Numbered from the stretch's first letter, positions 21,807-34,149 are shown. The stretch is DNA of 64,000 nt from Heterocephalus glaber (GCF_000247695.1 NW_004624734.1:40791431-40855430), one strand, 5' to 3'. A program made the numbers and translations. The notes: generated by a model not told the origin, from the sequence alone.

Positions 21807-22799
21807 AAAAGCAAAGCTGATCTAACCATTGTAGCAGTCTTGAATATGATCATTTGGTTTAATTCACTCTAAATTACACTAAACAATATTTTTAATAACT
21901 CAAAGTTGAACTCTACAAGACATTTTTCTGTTTACCTATGGACATGTAATCTCACAAAGAACCTCTCCAGGATCCATAAACAGAACAAAATACAGATACA
22001 TGTAAGCAATATGGAGAAAATTATATTCTCTTAGTAATTGATAGTAGAATTATTTTTTATGACAAGCCCTGCTTTTTCTGAGAAACTACTTCTTTGAGAG
22101 ATATTTAAGATATGGGGTAAAGCTCAAACAATACACCCCAATAGTAAAAGATCAATGCCAAACAAGTAACTCTACCAAAGGAGAGACCTTTGACAGCACT
22201 GAGATAGGTTTAATTATAAAATGTGGAGGAAGTAGACCTGTAAAAGACAAGAACTTAGGACTGAGGGTAAAGCCAGAGTGAAAAATATATAAAGCAAGAG
22301 GGGAAAGAAGGAAACACTGGTTAACAGCATAGGCAACGGTGTATAAGAAGTTGCTTGTAGTGGGATATGGAATGTAAGTCAACTAGGGCTACCAAATCTT
22401 CATATTCCACACTCCTAACTAATGCCTATACGTGAGTGAATTTTGCTCTCCAAGATGAGGTCAGTCAGCTGACCTCCGGAATGTATATTAAGAAATCAAT
22501 GGTATTCAATAAAAGAGAATTTAGGACTCCAAAGCACTTTTAACTTCCTAGGCTATGTGACACAGAAATAAATTATATATTGTAATACAACAAGTCATAT
22601 CAAGGTTATCTTATTGTAATGAAAAAGCAAGTAAAACTACAGCAAATTTTTTTTTTTAAAAAAGGGTAATCTTTGGATATTTTTTCTTGCCATTTGAAAT
22701 ACGAAATTTCCCACTGATTCCTTTAAAAATGATTATACCTAATTATATTTATAAATTTGATTTTGGAAACGTGTAATCAAGAGCCAAAATGCAGAAATG

Positions 22800-22915
22800 A
22801 TCTAGGCCTATCTTACAAATGAGAAGGTGCAGAGGAATAGAATAATTTGCCCAAGGTTATAAAGCTGGTTCAGCTGAAAATAGGACCTGGGTTTCTGAAT
22901 TTGTACTCTGTTCTC
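22800..22915. repeat. Probable MIR fragment
   Basis: CTTACAAATGAGAAGGTGCAG and AATTTGCCCAAGGTTATAAAG, the usual MIR core, followed by GGACCTGGGTTTCTGAA. Confidence 0.6.
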
Positions 22916-23075
22916 CTTTTCCAAAGACAAAAGGCCTATGAGGGAGAGGGAGAGAAAAGAAGTGGGGGTGGGAGGGGGAGAGGGGAAAAGGGAGAGAAAG
23001 GAACAAACTATAATTAGTGGCAAAGCCAATTCTGGTATTAAATATAAAAAATAGGAAAACTATATATATTTTCTG

Positions 23076-23115
23076 TCAATCTATCAATCTATCTGTCTAT
23101 CTATCTATCTATCTA
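23076..23115. repeat. TATC tetranucleotide repeat
   Basis: Roughly ten CTAT/ATCT units, partly imperfect. Confidence 0.95.
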
Positions 23116-23230
23116 GCTCTCAGAAGAAAAAGAGATGCTGACTTTTTGCTCCGAAAAGCTTCTTTAGCTCCAAACTAGAAAATACCAATCAAGATATGAG
23201 ATTGAATGAATAAAACAATCAGAAGCTGTT

Positions 23231-23341
23231 GTTTTTTTTTTTTCCTGAGACAGCGTCTTGCTATGTAGGTCAGGCTGGCCTAGAACCTGGAGCAATTGTC
23301 CTGCCTCAGCCTCCCTACAAGCACGCACCACCACACCCTGA
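23231..23341 (-). repeat. B1 SINE
   Basis: Inverted B1: T run, CTGAGACAGCGTCTTGCTATG, CTGCCTCAGCCTCC, ACCACCACACCC. Confidence 0.85.
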
Positions 23342-23499
23342 GCAAGCTGTTGATTTTTAAAAAGGCACTATGAAAATACTGTAGGCTCACGGAAATAAAA
23401 ACGTCACTGAACTTAGAGTTGCAATAATGACAATGAGTAGCAGATTTGATACCATGGGGGGATATCAATAAATGAGTAGATCACTTCACGGGAATTCTT

Positions 23500-24700
23500 T
23501 CTGACCCCATCGTCTCCTCATATGTTTCTGTTCCAATAGAGGACTCTGCCCTCTCACTGATGAAACACATCTCTCTACTAGAGCTTTGGAGTTCACATTT
23601 TAACAGCATCTCACACATCTTACATGTTTTTTCAGGAAGCCTACACTATTTTCCTCTTTTTCTCCTTTATACTTACTTCTCTTTCAGTGTGTCACCCATT
23701 AAAAGTAAGTCTTCATGTGACTCAAAGCCTCGTAGCTACCCACCTGCTTGTCTCCTTCCTGTATCATTAAACTTCTTGGTGAAAGTGTTGATGCTCCAAA
23801 ACACTGTCTGGCCATTTGACCAAATCAAGCTGCTCCAAGTCACTTAATTCAATGAACATTTTTAGCTGTGGCCTAATTGAGTTTTCCTGACAGCATTCAA
23901 CAGAACAATCCCCCTTGAAATACTGGCTTTTCAAAATGCTACATACTCCTGACTTTCCTCCTACCCATAGCTTGCTATCCTTGTCTCCTCTGCAAGCTCA
24001 TTTTCATATCCCAGGCCATGAAATACTGACATTCCTCAAGGCTTACTTCATCTAGGCCTTCTTTTCTATGCCGCCTAAGTACCCTCTCAAATGTCTCTGG
24101 CTTTTACCAGTGAATGAAACTATCACCCAAACAGGAGAACAGAAACCAAGAACATCTTTGACATGTCTCTCCACCTCATGTCTCATTAGTCCTTTATCAA
24201 GTCCCACAGATTATCCTTCCAAATATTCTCAAGTCTGTCTACTGTCTTCCTGTTGCACCCTGGCCTCCAGGTGAGCATCAATCCTCTCTGCAGAACAAGT
24301 TTATTTTGTCCTTTCTCGTGCAAGCTAGCACCAAGGCACATCTGTACTTAAAGATTTCTGATGCCTTTCCACTGCTGTGGGAGAAAGAACTGCTTGACAT
24401 GACTCCCACGAAGGCCCTAAGCAGGTAGGCCTGCCCCTCACTCTCAAGCCTCATCTCACTCCATTCTGCCCTCCGGCCAGTCTCCACCCCAGCCGTAAGG
24501 GCTTTCATAACACTACACAAAACTCACCATCCTTCCTTCCTGCAAACAGATAAACAACTGCCACTTCTTCTACCTAAAAGCCTACTCCTTCCGCTCTTAG
24601 TTTAGCTAATTTCTATGCACTCTTCAGATCTGAACTTCAGCATCAGTTCTTCGGGACAGCCTCCTTTCTCTGAATTCCCTAGGTCAATTCCCCAGCATAC
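23500..24700. repeat. Ancient LINE remnant, probably L2
   Basis: C/T-rich text with L2 3'-region phrases. These include CTTTCCACTGCTG, ACTCTCAAGCCTCATCTCACTCC and CACTCTTCAGATCTGAACTTCAGC before a final CCTCCTTTCTCTGAATTCCC. Boundaries and family are from memory and approximate. Confidence 0.45.
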
Positions 24701-25744
24701 AGCACATTGTAGAACATTTGCTGGATAAGTGAACTGAAAGGAAAATCAGATGCAAATAATAAAAATTCAGCAACAGGGAGAAATTAAACATATAAAAAAC
24801 TTACTAATGGAGAACATAGAGGCTATAAATTAGGTTTTTAGAAAAATTCCTCAGCTGAAATATTTTTAAACCTATAAAGCTCACTGGATTCACTGCTTAA
24901 AACCCATTCCTAGTTGCTCACAACTACAGGAATTCAAGGAATCAAAGAAAAATATAAAATTCTCTACGTAATTTTCACCAAAGAGTATCAGATTGGTATT
25001 TGGCACCTCAAATGTAAAACTGAATCCTAAAAGACATCAGAAAATAAAGTTCTAAGAATAAGTTTGTGAACCTAGAATAACATAATCCCCCAAACTATTC
25101 TTCATTTTAAGGCACACAAGGACACAAAACATACACTTATATCTTATTTAAAACAAAACAGCCAAGCAAGTATCACTCACTATGCTCTAAAACCAAGCTT
25201 ATCTCTGTAAGACTTTATCAGTTTAACCTTTACAGAAAAAGTAACCTAAATTCTTAAAAATACATCTTGAAAAACAAAATTACAAAGTAAAAAGCACTTA
25301 GAAGTGCTCAATTATCTAATACCAGAGATCAAAAACCAAAAAATCCCACCCCCATCAAAAAAAGTGAAAAGACTAAAGTTCTAGGAATACCTTGATAAAC
25401 ATTGTCAGTAAATTAAGTTATCTAAAATTATGCTGATTAAATTCCCTATTAAAAACTCTTATTTCTTAATACCAAGATGAAGATTTTGAGACAAGACTAT
25501 TTTACTACAGAAAGATCAACTTGTAAAAATGAAACGAAAAAACAAAAATGCAATGATGAACTAGGTCTGCAAGCTCACAGCCTAAATCTGACCTCACCTA
25601 CGTTGTTAGCCCTCTCCCTAGAGCCACGTGCATTCTCCAGAGCCCTCACACTCCTAGTGCATTTCATCTGTTCCAATATGGCACCTGAGTTTACATCCTG
25701 GTCAGGAGGACAATGTTTGTGATTCTAAAATACAGCACACAACC

Positions 25745-26248
25745 TACACAGCTTTGATCCCATTATTGACTAATGTGGCTTACACTTGTAAGTGGTAAGC
25801 TAATGATGTCTCCCAAAGATATCAGGTGTTAATCGTGTATGTAAATGCTACCTCATTTGAAAAAATGGTCTTTGTAGAGGTAATTAAACTAAGAATCACG
25901 ACAGAATCTCCTGATAGAATATTGGAATAGCCAGAGGTCTACAAATGCAATCATGCCTCCTTATAAGGGAGGCAGAGAAGACCTGATACACATCACAGAG
26001 AGATGTGATGATGGTAGCCTTGAAGGTTGGAGCCATGACTGAAAGCCACTGGGGTAGAAAAAACAAGAACAGATGCATTCTCCGCTGAAGCCTCTGGAAA
26101 GAGCATATTGCTGTTGACCTCTGGACTGGCCAAGTGAAACTGATTTTGGACTTGTGGCCTCCAGAGTGTAAGAGAAAACAATAAATCTGCATTGTTTTAA
26201 ACCACAAAATTTGTGGTAACATGATAGCCATAGGAACTAATATAATAC
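25745..26248 (+). mobile_element. Solo LTR of MLT1 (MaLR) type
   Basis: The 3' half matches the MLT1 LTR plan: GACCTCTGGACTGGCC, GGACTTGTGGCCTCCAGAGTG, AATAAATCTGCATTGTTTTA, then CCACAAAATTTGTGGTAAC and a GGAACTAATATAATA end. The upstream text GGTCTTTGTAGAGGTAATTAA also fits. It is ancient and non-coding; the frames across it on the minus strand are chance. Confidence 0.75.
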
Positions 26249-27570
26249 CCAATAGTCAAGTCTTCCTGCTAGGAAAGAAAAATCTGAAACTGGTGAAGAT
26301 GGAAATCTGCAGCCATACCTATAACAAGCTAAGAAGACCAGCTCCTTATTGCTTCTCTCAAAAAACTTGAGTTTCCCAACTAATATAATAATTTTTTATA
26401 ATTCAGCCCATCAGTTTAAATTTTAAGAAGACAAAAATGGTATTCAGGAAACCTGAGATCCAACAAATGTCTTAGTCACACTATTTTTGGGCAAACAACA
26501 GAGAAAATTGCTACTCTTTAAATAGAAAACAGAAACAAAATTTACAGAACCCAAATATACAGGCTCCAAAATAAAACCTATTAACTTTTAAAATGTATTC
26601 AAGAACATGTCAGTCTGATTTACCCTAGAGAACAAAAGAAAAACAATTTACATACAAGAAAATTAAAGAAAATCTAGTTTGAGAAACAAAGATGAAAAAC
26701 AAGAAACTAGAATATAGAGTATTTAAAAGAGCTAAGAAAAGACATTTAAGATATTTTAAAACTCATGGCAATCTTTTAAATGGCATGAGAAACAACAGTG
26801 AGGAGTGAAGACGCTGTAGCAAACAGTCAACAGGAGGTCAAAAAAACTTCAGACACACAAAAGAAACCACAGAGACAAATGTGAACTGACTGGAAAGAAA
26901 ATATACACAATGCCGATTCATCAGCTTAACCAGTACACGGCAAAAAGAAAATCAATTAATGAAAGAGAAAATAAATTTGGAAGAAAGAGAAAACTCTAAC
27001 TGAAGGAAATTATCTTCATAGAGTACAAAATAAATTATATATAAACTGAGCAACATCAAAGCACAATTTGGCAAAAGTATTAAATTTGAAGACCATAACC
27101 TATCCCAATAGACTAGAGAAGGAAGAAAAGGGAAAATCCTAAATCCAAGTGGCCTCAGACTTCTTAGTAACATCAGGCGATAGTTGATAATGAAGTAATG
27201 GCCTACAAATGTGGGTAAAGAAATTTATTCCAAGAATTTTCATACCCAGCAAATTTGCCATTTATATGTGAAAGTAACAGAAAGACAAACATGCCAGCAC
27301 AGGCCCTGTTTCTGAAAAATCACATTTGCACAATCAAGAGATTAGCTGAAATAAGAAACTCAAAGAAAAGCAAATGAAATGGTACAGATCACATTATGAT
27401 GTTAATAGAATAATGAAAGAAAATCTCAAACATCTAGAAACTGCTTAAAGTATGCTCCTAAACCGCTTCACTTTGAGTTTACTTCTACAACTGCAGAATA
27501 TGTAGGAACAATAAAGAGAAAAGGTTCCTATCAGATTCTGAGACATAATCAAACTATGTATGTATATATG

Positions 27571-27714
27571 TATTTTTGGAGCCAGGGTCTTGCTGTATAG
27601 TTCAGATTGGCCTTGAACTCACTCTAATCCAGATTGGCCTCAAATTTATGGCAATCCCGCCTCAGTCTCCTGAACGCTGGAATTAGAGGCATGCACCACC
27701 ACCATGTCCAGGTC
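27571..27714 (-). repeat. B1 SINE
   Basis: Inverted B1 with the internal duplication typical of the family: GCCAGGGTCTTGCTGTATAG, two GATTGGCCT segments, GCATGCACCACC. Confidence 0.85.
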
Positions 27715-27780
27715 CTATTTTGTTTTAAAAAATAGTATATTAAATATTCAACTTAAAACTCAAAATAAAATAAAATAAAA

Positions 27781-27991
27781 AGGTTGGGTGCAGTGGCACA
27801 TGCTTGTGATCCTAGCTACTTGAGAAGCTGAGGTAGAAGGATGGCAAGTTTGAGGCCAGCCTGGGCAACTTAGTGAGACCCTGCCTCAAAATAAAAACTA
27901 AAAAAAGTGCTGGGGATGCACCTCAGTGGTACAGTGCACCTGGGTTCAATCCCCAATACCAGGAGAAAAAAAGCAAAAGCAAAAAAAAGAA
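27781..27991 (+). repeat. B1-dID dimeric SINE
   Basis: B1 half GGTTGGGTGCAGTGGCAC to GACCCTGCCTCAAAATAAAA, then ID half GTGCTGGGGATGCACCTCAG to CAATCCCCAATACCAGG. A clear example of the dimer. Confidence 0.92.
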
Positions 27992-28737
27992 AATCAACAC
28001 ACTAAATGTTCAACTCAACAACCACACACACACACAAAACACAAGAAAATGCTAAAGGATTATAATAGACTAAGGCAAAACAGTTCTAGAAGAAAAAAAA
28101 TGAATAAAATAGGTAATCTATTGGCTAGTCTGATTGAGGAAAACAATTATTTAAAATTGGAAACAAAATAGGGTATACATGCATACCTTACACTAACAGG
28201 AAATTCATTTTCAATGAAACACACTGTAGAATTATGTTAATAAATTTAAAAGCGTGGAAGTTTAACATGATTCTTGGAAAGCATATTAATTTCTTTTCCC
28301 CAAAGAAGTTCTGAACAAAGAGCAGCAGCTGAAACAAGATGAGAACATTATCAAAGAACTATCCCTTCAAAAAACTTCAAACTTTGTCAAACACAAAAAA
28401 ACTTTTACAAAGGCTCAAGAACCACTCCAGGTTAAAAGACACTAAAAAGATATGATGACAAAGTGGAATGTAGAACTACAGCCTGACCTGGGTGGGGGTA
28501 TGTAGTGGAGGAGTAAGATCCGAATATGGGTATGTATACATAATATTATTGAATAAATATTAGATTTCCTAAATTTGATAAGAAAATGTCCTAGTTCTTA
28601 AAAGATACACATTTAAATATTTAAGAATAAAGCGTCATGATGTTCATAATCTTAAATGATTCAGTAAACCCCAAAAATAATAAAATGTATGTGTGTGCAG
28701 GCACAGGTGTGCACCTACGTGCCAGAAGAGTATCTAC

Positions 28738-28764
28738 ATACACACACACACACACACACACACA
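28738..28764. repeat. CA microsatellite
   Basis: About 13 CA units within the L1ME-type 3' end, where such repeats usually occur. Confidence 0.95.
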
Positions 28765-29048
28765 GAATGAAAAGAGTTGACAGAACACATGTGGCAAATA
28801 CTAATAACTGATCATTTAAATAATGGGAGTTCTTTGTACCCTTTTTGCAAATTTTCTTTATATTGAGTTGCTTTCAAAATAAAACAATTAAAAATAAAAC
28901 TTCACCTAGTCAAGAAAATCTCAAAACCAAGATTTTGTAAGCCCTAAAGGATCATACTGTCTAACTCCCAAATAACCTAGAGATCAAGAAAAAAACAAAC
29001 TTCCCACTTTTTACCATAATCCTAATATAAAACTGACAAAGGCTGCAC

Positions 29049-29080
29049 AAAAACAACAACAACAACAACAACAACAAAAA
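29049..29080. repeat. AAC trinucleotide repeat
   Basis: About ten ACA units in tandem. Confidence 0.95.
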
Positions 29081-29480
29081 CCCCAAACAACTATGGTCCA
29101 GATGTGCTCATTAACACAAATGAAAAAAGTCCTAAGTAAAATGTACATTACGAATCATGAGGTAGGGTTCACTTTAAGAATGTTAAGTATGAGCCAACAT
29201 TAGGCAGGCTATTTAAAGTTCAAAGCAAACTCTTGTCACATGATAAGAGATTTGGTAAAATTCATTCATTCCCTAATATGCTAATTCACACTTCAAGTGA
29301 AAGAGAAAGCATTGTGATTAGCACAATTCACAGTAAGGAAAAAACAAGGTTGCCTACTATTATACCTGTAATTTAGCAATGTCTCAAAAGACTAGTCAAT
29401 GCACTCAACATAAACAAAAAGATGCAAAATTATAAAAAGAGATCAGATTATTATCTGGAGCTAGTAACATGATGGCAAAC

Positions 29481-29641
29481 TCAAAAAACAACACTTACTC
29501 ATGCCTGTAATCACAGAACTTCGGAGACTGAGGCAGGAGGATCTTTGAAGCCAGCCTGAGCTATGTAGTTAAGTTTAAGGCTGGCCTAGACTACACAGCA
29601 CAACTGTCTCAAAAAACTCAGCCCAACCCCAAACAAACAAC
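29481..29641 (+). repeat. B1 SINE
   Basis: CATGCCTGTAATCACAGAAC, GGCAGGAGGATC, a duplicated GGCTGGCCTAG segment, CTGTCTCAAAAAACTC. Head is degraded. Confidence 0.8.
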
Positions 29642-29735
29642 AACACCCAGGGGAAATAGTTCAAAAGAGTAATCAGACTACATATAAAATCATATAAGAA
29701 AATTATGAACAATAAGCACCGAGAAAATTAAGAGA

Positions 29736-30059
29736 GCCATGCATGGCAGTGCAGCTATACTCCCAGCACTCTAATGGGCTCGGGCAGGAGGATCACAAGT
29801 TCCAGTCCAGCCTGACAACTTAGTGAGACCCTGTTTGCAAACAAGGGTGGGGGCCTCTGTGTATGGAGCTCAGTGCGGAGGTCCTAAGTCCAATCCCAGT
29901 ACTGAAATAAATNNNNNNNNNNNNNNNNNNNNNNNNNNNNNNNNNNNNNNNNNNNNNNNNNNNNNNNNNNNNNNNNNNNNNNNNNNNNNNNNNNNNNNNN
30001 NNNNNNNNNNNNGGGTCCTGGGTCAATCCCCAGTATCTTTTCAAATTTTTTTTTTTTTC
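29736..30059 (+). repeat. B1-dID SINE interrupted by assembly gap
   Basis: The B1 half (CCATGCATGGCAGTGCAG to GAGACCCTGTTTGCAAAC) and an ID half ending CAATCCCAGTACTGAAATAAAT lie left of the gap. A second ID-type end, GGGTCCTGGGTCAATCCCCAG, lies right of it. Two ID ends flank the gap, so it hides a second element or a tandem copy. Confidence 0.75.
29913..30012. other. Assembly gap (100 N)
   Basis: Exactly 100 N, probably unknown size. Frames across it are artefacts. Confidence 0.99.
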
Positions 30060-30680
30060 AGGAAAGACAGGAAAAAGAGGGAGAGAGAGGAAAAGGGAGA
30101 GGGGGAGAGAAAAAATGGCAATTAAAAGTAAATAATTAACAAGAAATATTCAGGATTTTTAAGAAGAAGGCTTTCAAATAAAAACTTTTCTGAGAAAGAG
30201 ATTCATTATTATAAAAATGGCTATTAATTTTCAATACATTCAAAATAATTACAGCTGAGCCTTTGATTCTCAGACCTCGATAAAATGATTAGAAAGTATG
30301 TATGAGAGAATATGTCAATAGACAAAACAACAAACAACAAACTTGATCTTAATTGGTCTCTTAAAAGGCAATGCTGATGTACAAGAAATTGATCAGCAGA
30401 GTACAACTAAGACTTCAAAAGGAGCTGTGGGAACAGAGATTCAACAATTGGTGTTGGAGCAGATGAACTCTGCCTCACTTCTTAAAATAGATACCAGAAG
30501 ATTAACGATTTATGTTTGAAATACTAGTAATAAAACCATACCAGGATATCTAGATAAATATTTCTGTATTCTTAAGGTAGGGAAGAATTTTCTAAGGATG
30601 ACAGTAATGGCACAAGGGAAAAGACTGATCCCAGACAAAGTGACTGAAGATGAGAAAAACTTCTACACTGTAAAACAAAG

Positions 30681-30738
30681 CTTGTAGGCGCAAGGTTCCG
30701 AGTTTGATCCCTGATAAAAAAAAAAAAAAAAAAAAAAA
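30681..30738 (+). repeat. 5'-truncated ID SINE
   Basis: Only the 3' part is present: CTTGTAGGCGCAAGGTTCCG, GTTTGATCCCTG, then an A tail over 20 long. The A box is missing. Near-identical flanks (AAAGCTTGTA / AAAGCTCGTA) may be a duplication or microhomology. Confidence 0.8.
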
Positions 30739-31378
30739 GCTCGTAAACCTGAAAGGCAAGTATCTGTAAGGGTCTGCAACATACAGAGTTCATATTTCTA
30801 AGATAAAAGACCTATAAGACAATCAAAATGAACACTGTGAAGGAAAAGAATGGGCTAAGAACATGAACAGGTAATTCAATGAATAAAATAAAAATGGCTA
30901 ATAAATTGTCCAACGATCAACCTCACTAGCCACTAACATCTACTTTTTACATATTGTCTCCAAGGTATAATATAATGACCACTGTTGGCAAAGGAGTGAA
31001 AACATACTTCCTGTAAATAAAAGGGCTACTTTTATCTTTCTGAAGGATGTGTGAGTAACATAAACATCCTACAGAGGTCGGCTCTAAAGAAGTTTAACAC
31101 CTGGACATTCCTGAAAACTTTAATAGGGCCGAAGCCGAAGGTCTATTAAATATGTAACTGTTCACATCAATTCCCCAGCTAAGTAAGGTAGGAGCAGAGT
31201 TCTTTAACCATCAACAGTTTATCCCAAGAAGCACTCGGGCAGCGTGTTTACATGCTTACTGTTTTGAGTGTCGCTCCAGCAGGTGTCATTTCAACCAGTC
31301 AATTCTTACATTGAATAAATTTGATAAAATTGTTATTTTATTTCCTGTTATATTATCTTATAAAAGTTAATGAAAATA

Positions 31379-31468
31379 GGGCTGAGGATTTAGCTCAGTG
31401 GTTCTGCCACCTGCCTTGAAAGCACAAGGTTCCAAGTTCGATCCCTGGTACCAAAAAAAAAAAAAAAA
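31379..31468 (+). repeat. ID SINE with target-site duplication
   Basis: ID body GGGCTGAGGATTTAGCTCAG to GATCCCTGGTACC with a pure A tail. Duplication TTAATGAAAATA at 31367-31378 and 31469-31480. Confidence 0.93.
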
Positions 31469-31552
31469 TTAATGAAAATAACATGCCAATTTTGGTCATT
31501 CTGTATTTAAATAATCGGACTGGTAATACCAGTATTAATATCAGTATTTATT

Positions 31553-31648
31553 TTATTTATTTATTTATTTTTGGTACCGGGGATCGAACTTGGGTCCTTG
31601 CGCTTGTGCAGCAGGTGGCAAAACCACTGAGCTGAATCCCCGGCCCAG
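31553..31648 (-). repeat. ID SINE with target-site duplication
   Basis: Inverted ID: TTATTTAT tail complement, GGTACCGGGGATCGAACTTG to GCTGAATCCCCGGCCC. Exact 14-base duplication TATCAGTATTTATT at 31539-31552 and 31649-31662. Confidence 0.93.
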
Positions 31649-31872
31649 TATCAGTATTTATTGTATTGAAAGAATCAGAAAAGAGGAGCAAAATAATGGT
31701 ACCTTAATCTACATAGGACAGCTTAATCTTGTTTAACAAATGCTTCTCTAATACTTCATGTTTTCTAAACACCTATCAAACACAGCAATATTTAAATTTC
31801 TAAATGTTACTTTATTTAGAGGTAGAAGTTTTCTTATAGGGCCTACTACTTTGCAGTTTACAGAAACATCTC

Positions 31873-31964
31873 CATTTCTACTTCTTTTTGGTACCGGGGA
31901 TCGAACTTGGGTTCTTGTGCTTGTGCAGCAGGCGGCGAAACCACTGAGCTAAATCCCCAGCCCC
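31873..31964 (-). repeat. ID SINE with target-site duplication
   Basis: Inverted ID nearly identical to the copy 320 bases to the left. Exact 14-base duplication TACAGAAACATCTC at 31859-31872 and 31965-31978. Confidence 0.93.
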
Positions 31965-33408
31965 TACAGAAACATCTCTAGCCTATTCCTCTAATCTCCT
32001 TCAGGACTAAAAATATTCTCCCAAATTCCTTTGATTCAATATACTTTAACAAAACTGAATCCTGAAGGTTAGCTAGTTACATTGACAAATTTTTCTCCAC
32101 CTGTAATGCAGTTCAACAATAAAAGTTACAAAGATTTATGTAGAGGAAATCTTTTATAAAGGAATTCTTGTTATTAAACATGTTTTATAAACTTAGTTTT
32201 CATTACTAATAAACCTTAAATCAGATAATAATTTTATCTGTTAAATAATCTCATCTTTACTATTTGCTTCTTAAAAAATTATATACAAAAGATTCTAGGC
32301 AATATTTTTGACACAAAGAACTAAATAAAAGTTTAAAAATCAGTATCTAACTGGTCAAATACAGGTATTAAGAGTTTCTAATAGTTCAATTTCCTTCCTG
32401 AAAATTTCGTTTGTTTACTACAAGATTTTACTGACTTTATTTTATATGCGAGTTTCTGACACTCTCGGGACACTTACTGACTGCCCCTAAAGTCTCACTA
32501 ACAATTCTGATCTAACCAGAAAGCCTCTCATCTATGAAATCAAGCAATTTCTCAATGAGCTCCATTTGTCTGGAGGAGAGACCTCTAGTGCAGCCCACTG
32601 AGTATGGGTGGAACCCAGAATGGGATTCTCCTGCTCTACCTTGGAAAGTCCAGGAGAATGGTGACAGTCTTCTGGTGATTGACCTGGCTCCAACTTTAAG
32701 ACCCTGGATCCTAAAGACAGCACATGATTACAGTTCAGCTTCAAAATTCCTACACAAAGTTCTAGAAAGAAAGTATATCAAGGCACTAAATCTCATCAGA
32801 AAAGAGAATTATCCTTTGTGTTTCAGTGATGTGATTAAAATTTAAAATTCAGAGCTGAAAATTTAAATTTCACTTATCTTCTACCACATTATACTGCCTT
32901 TGCTTTTTGTTTTTAGGCCTATTCTCTCTTAAACAGCTTGCAAGTTATATACTGCTAGCCACAGCAAGTATCCTTGAAATCTGAATATCCCTTACTTATC
33001 CTTTCTTGCCAATTTGTCCCTTCCCAGCCTGAGCAATTATTTTTTCTATTATGTTTTGTTTTTAATTCTTCCTCCCTCATTCTTGGATTCGATAGGAGAA
33101 TAAGATGTTAGAATCCAGGCAAGGCAGCTGCAAAGGCAAATGTATTTCAGTGAACTCATTCATAACAGTCTGAGTTTGAGGTAGAGGAGAAATGGTCACT
33201 ATACAGGCATTTCAGGGAAAGCTGAGGGCTGCCGAGAACCACAGTGAATGCACCAAGGGAAAGTGAGGACCAGTGGCACCTGCTCCTCTACTCTGTTATA
33301 ACAGTAGTGACAAGCTTGACTCAACTTAAATTTGGATACAACCTCCCAATTACTGAATAATTTTCCCTGGCTGACAAGAAGTAAAGTCTTTAAACCGTGA
33401 AAGAAGGC

Positions 33409-33498
33409 TAGATGGGTGTGATGGCACACACCTATAATCCTAGCACTCAGTAAGCTGAGGCAGGAGGATATGAACTCAAGGTTGGCCTGGAATTCATG
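33409..33498 (+). repeat. B1 SINE, left part (interrupted)
   Basis: GGCTAGATGGGTGTGATGGC to GGCCTGGAATTCATGG. It is cut by an inverted B1 inserted at 33509. Confidence 0.85.
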
Positions 33499-33508
33499 GC
33501 AACACCTT

Positions 33509-33636
33509 CTTTAATTTATTTATTTATTTGAGTAGGGTCTCGCTATGTAATTCAAGGTGTCCCCAAACTTGGGGCAATCCTTCTGCCTCAACCTCCTGAA
33601 TGGTGGGATTACAGGTGTGTGGCACCATGACTAGCA
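33509..33636 (-). repeat. B1 SINE inserted inside another B1, opposite orientation
   Basis: T-rich tail complement (TTTATTTATTTATTTG), GGGTCTCGCTATG, CTGCCTCAACCTCC, GGCACCATGACTAG. Bounded by exact 10-base copies GCAACACCTT at 33499-33508 and 33637-33646, which are host B1 sequence duplicated on insertion. Confidence 0.88.
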
Positions 33637-33648
33637 GCAACACCTTTT

Positions 33649-33661
33649 GGGGGGGGGGGGG
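33649..33661. repeat. G homopolymer of 13
   Basis: Uninterrupted G run next to the nested B1 pair; prone to sequencing error and possibly a remnant of the host tail. Confidence 0.9.
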
Positions 33662-33915
33662 AGAAACTGCTAACCTACTCATAGGTGGCTATTTTATGAA
33701 ACATACATAATGTATACAAGGGATAAAAATCACTGATGAAAGTTACCTATATTCTATTTACACTGTATACGAAATATCCCCTAAAATCAAACCTATAGAC
33801 AAAAAGTAGATGAGAAGGTGACAAGGGCTGGGAAAGAAGAAAACAGGGAGTGATTGCTAATGAGCATAGGCTTTCTCTTGGGGGTTGTTAAAATATCTCA
33901 AGATTAACCAGTGGT

Positions 33916-34105
33916 AAAGCTAGGCATGGCACAGCACATCTGTGGTCTCAGCTACTTAGGGGGCTGAAACAGGAGGATCCAAGTTGATACCAGACACTGT
34001 GTCAAAAGAAAATTTTAAAAAGGATGGGGATATCCTTTTTAAAATGGTACAGTCCCTGCCTGATATGCACAAGGCCTGGGTTTAATCCTGAGCACTGAGG
34101 AAAAA
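33916..34105 (+). repeat. B1-dID dimeric SINE, diverged
   Basis: GCTAGGCATGGCACAGCACA, CTCAGCTACTTAGGGGGCTG, then an ID half with CACAAGGCCTGGGTTTAATCC. Confidence 0.8.
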
Positions 34106-34149
34106 TAAAAAGGGAGACATGTGAGTTATAAAGCTTCTTAAAACACCAG

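Larger units (their letters stand above)
26560..28905 (+). mobile_element. Ancient L1ME/HAL1-type LINE remnant, split by SINEs
   Basis: The left part (26.6-27.5 kb) resembles the ORF1 region of old half-L1 elements (ATTTATTCCAAGAATTTTCATACC and following). The 3' end at 28380-28905 is clear: CCAGGTTAAAAGACACTAAAAAG, ATTTCCTAAATTTGATAAG, GTCCTAGTTCTTA, ATTCAGTAAACC, a TGTG/CACA microsatellite, then GGGAGTTCTTTGTACC and a TTTCAAAATAAAAC end. No frame survives. The two SINEs at 27571-27991 interrupt it. Confidence 0.65.

Noticed and set aside
25896..26252. Minus-strand frame of 118 codons
   Set aside because: Lies wholly inside an MLT1-type LTR and is antisense to it; no resemblance to any protein.
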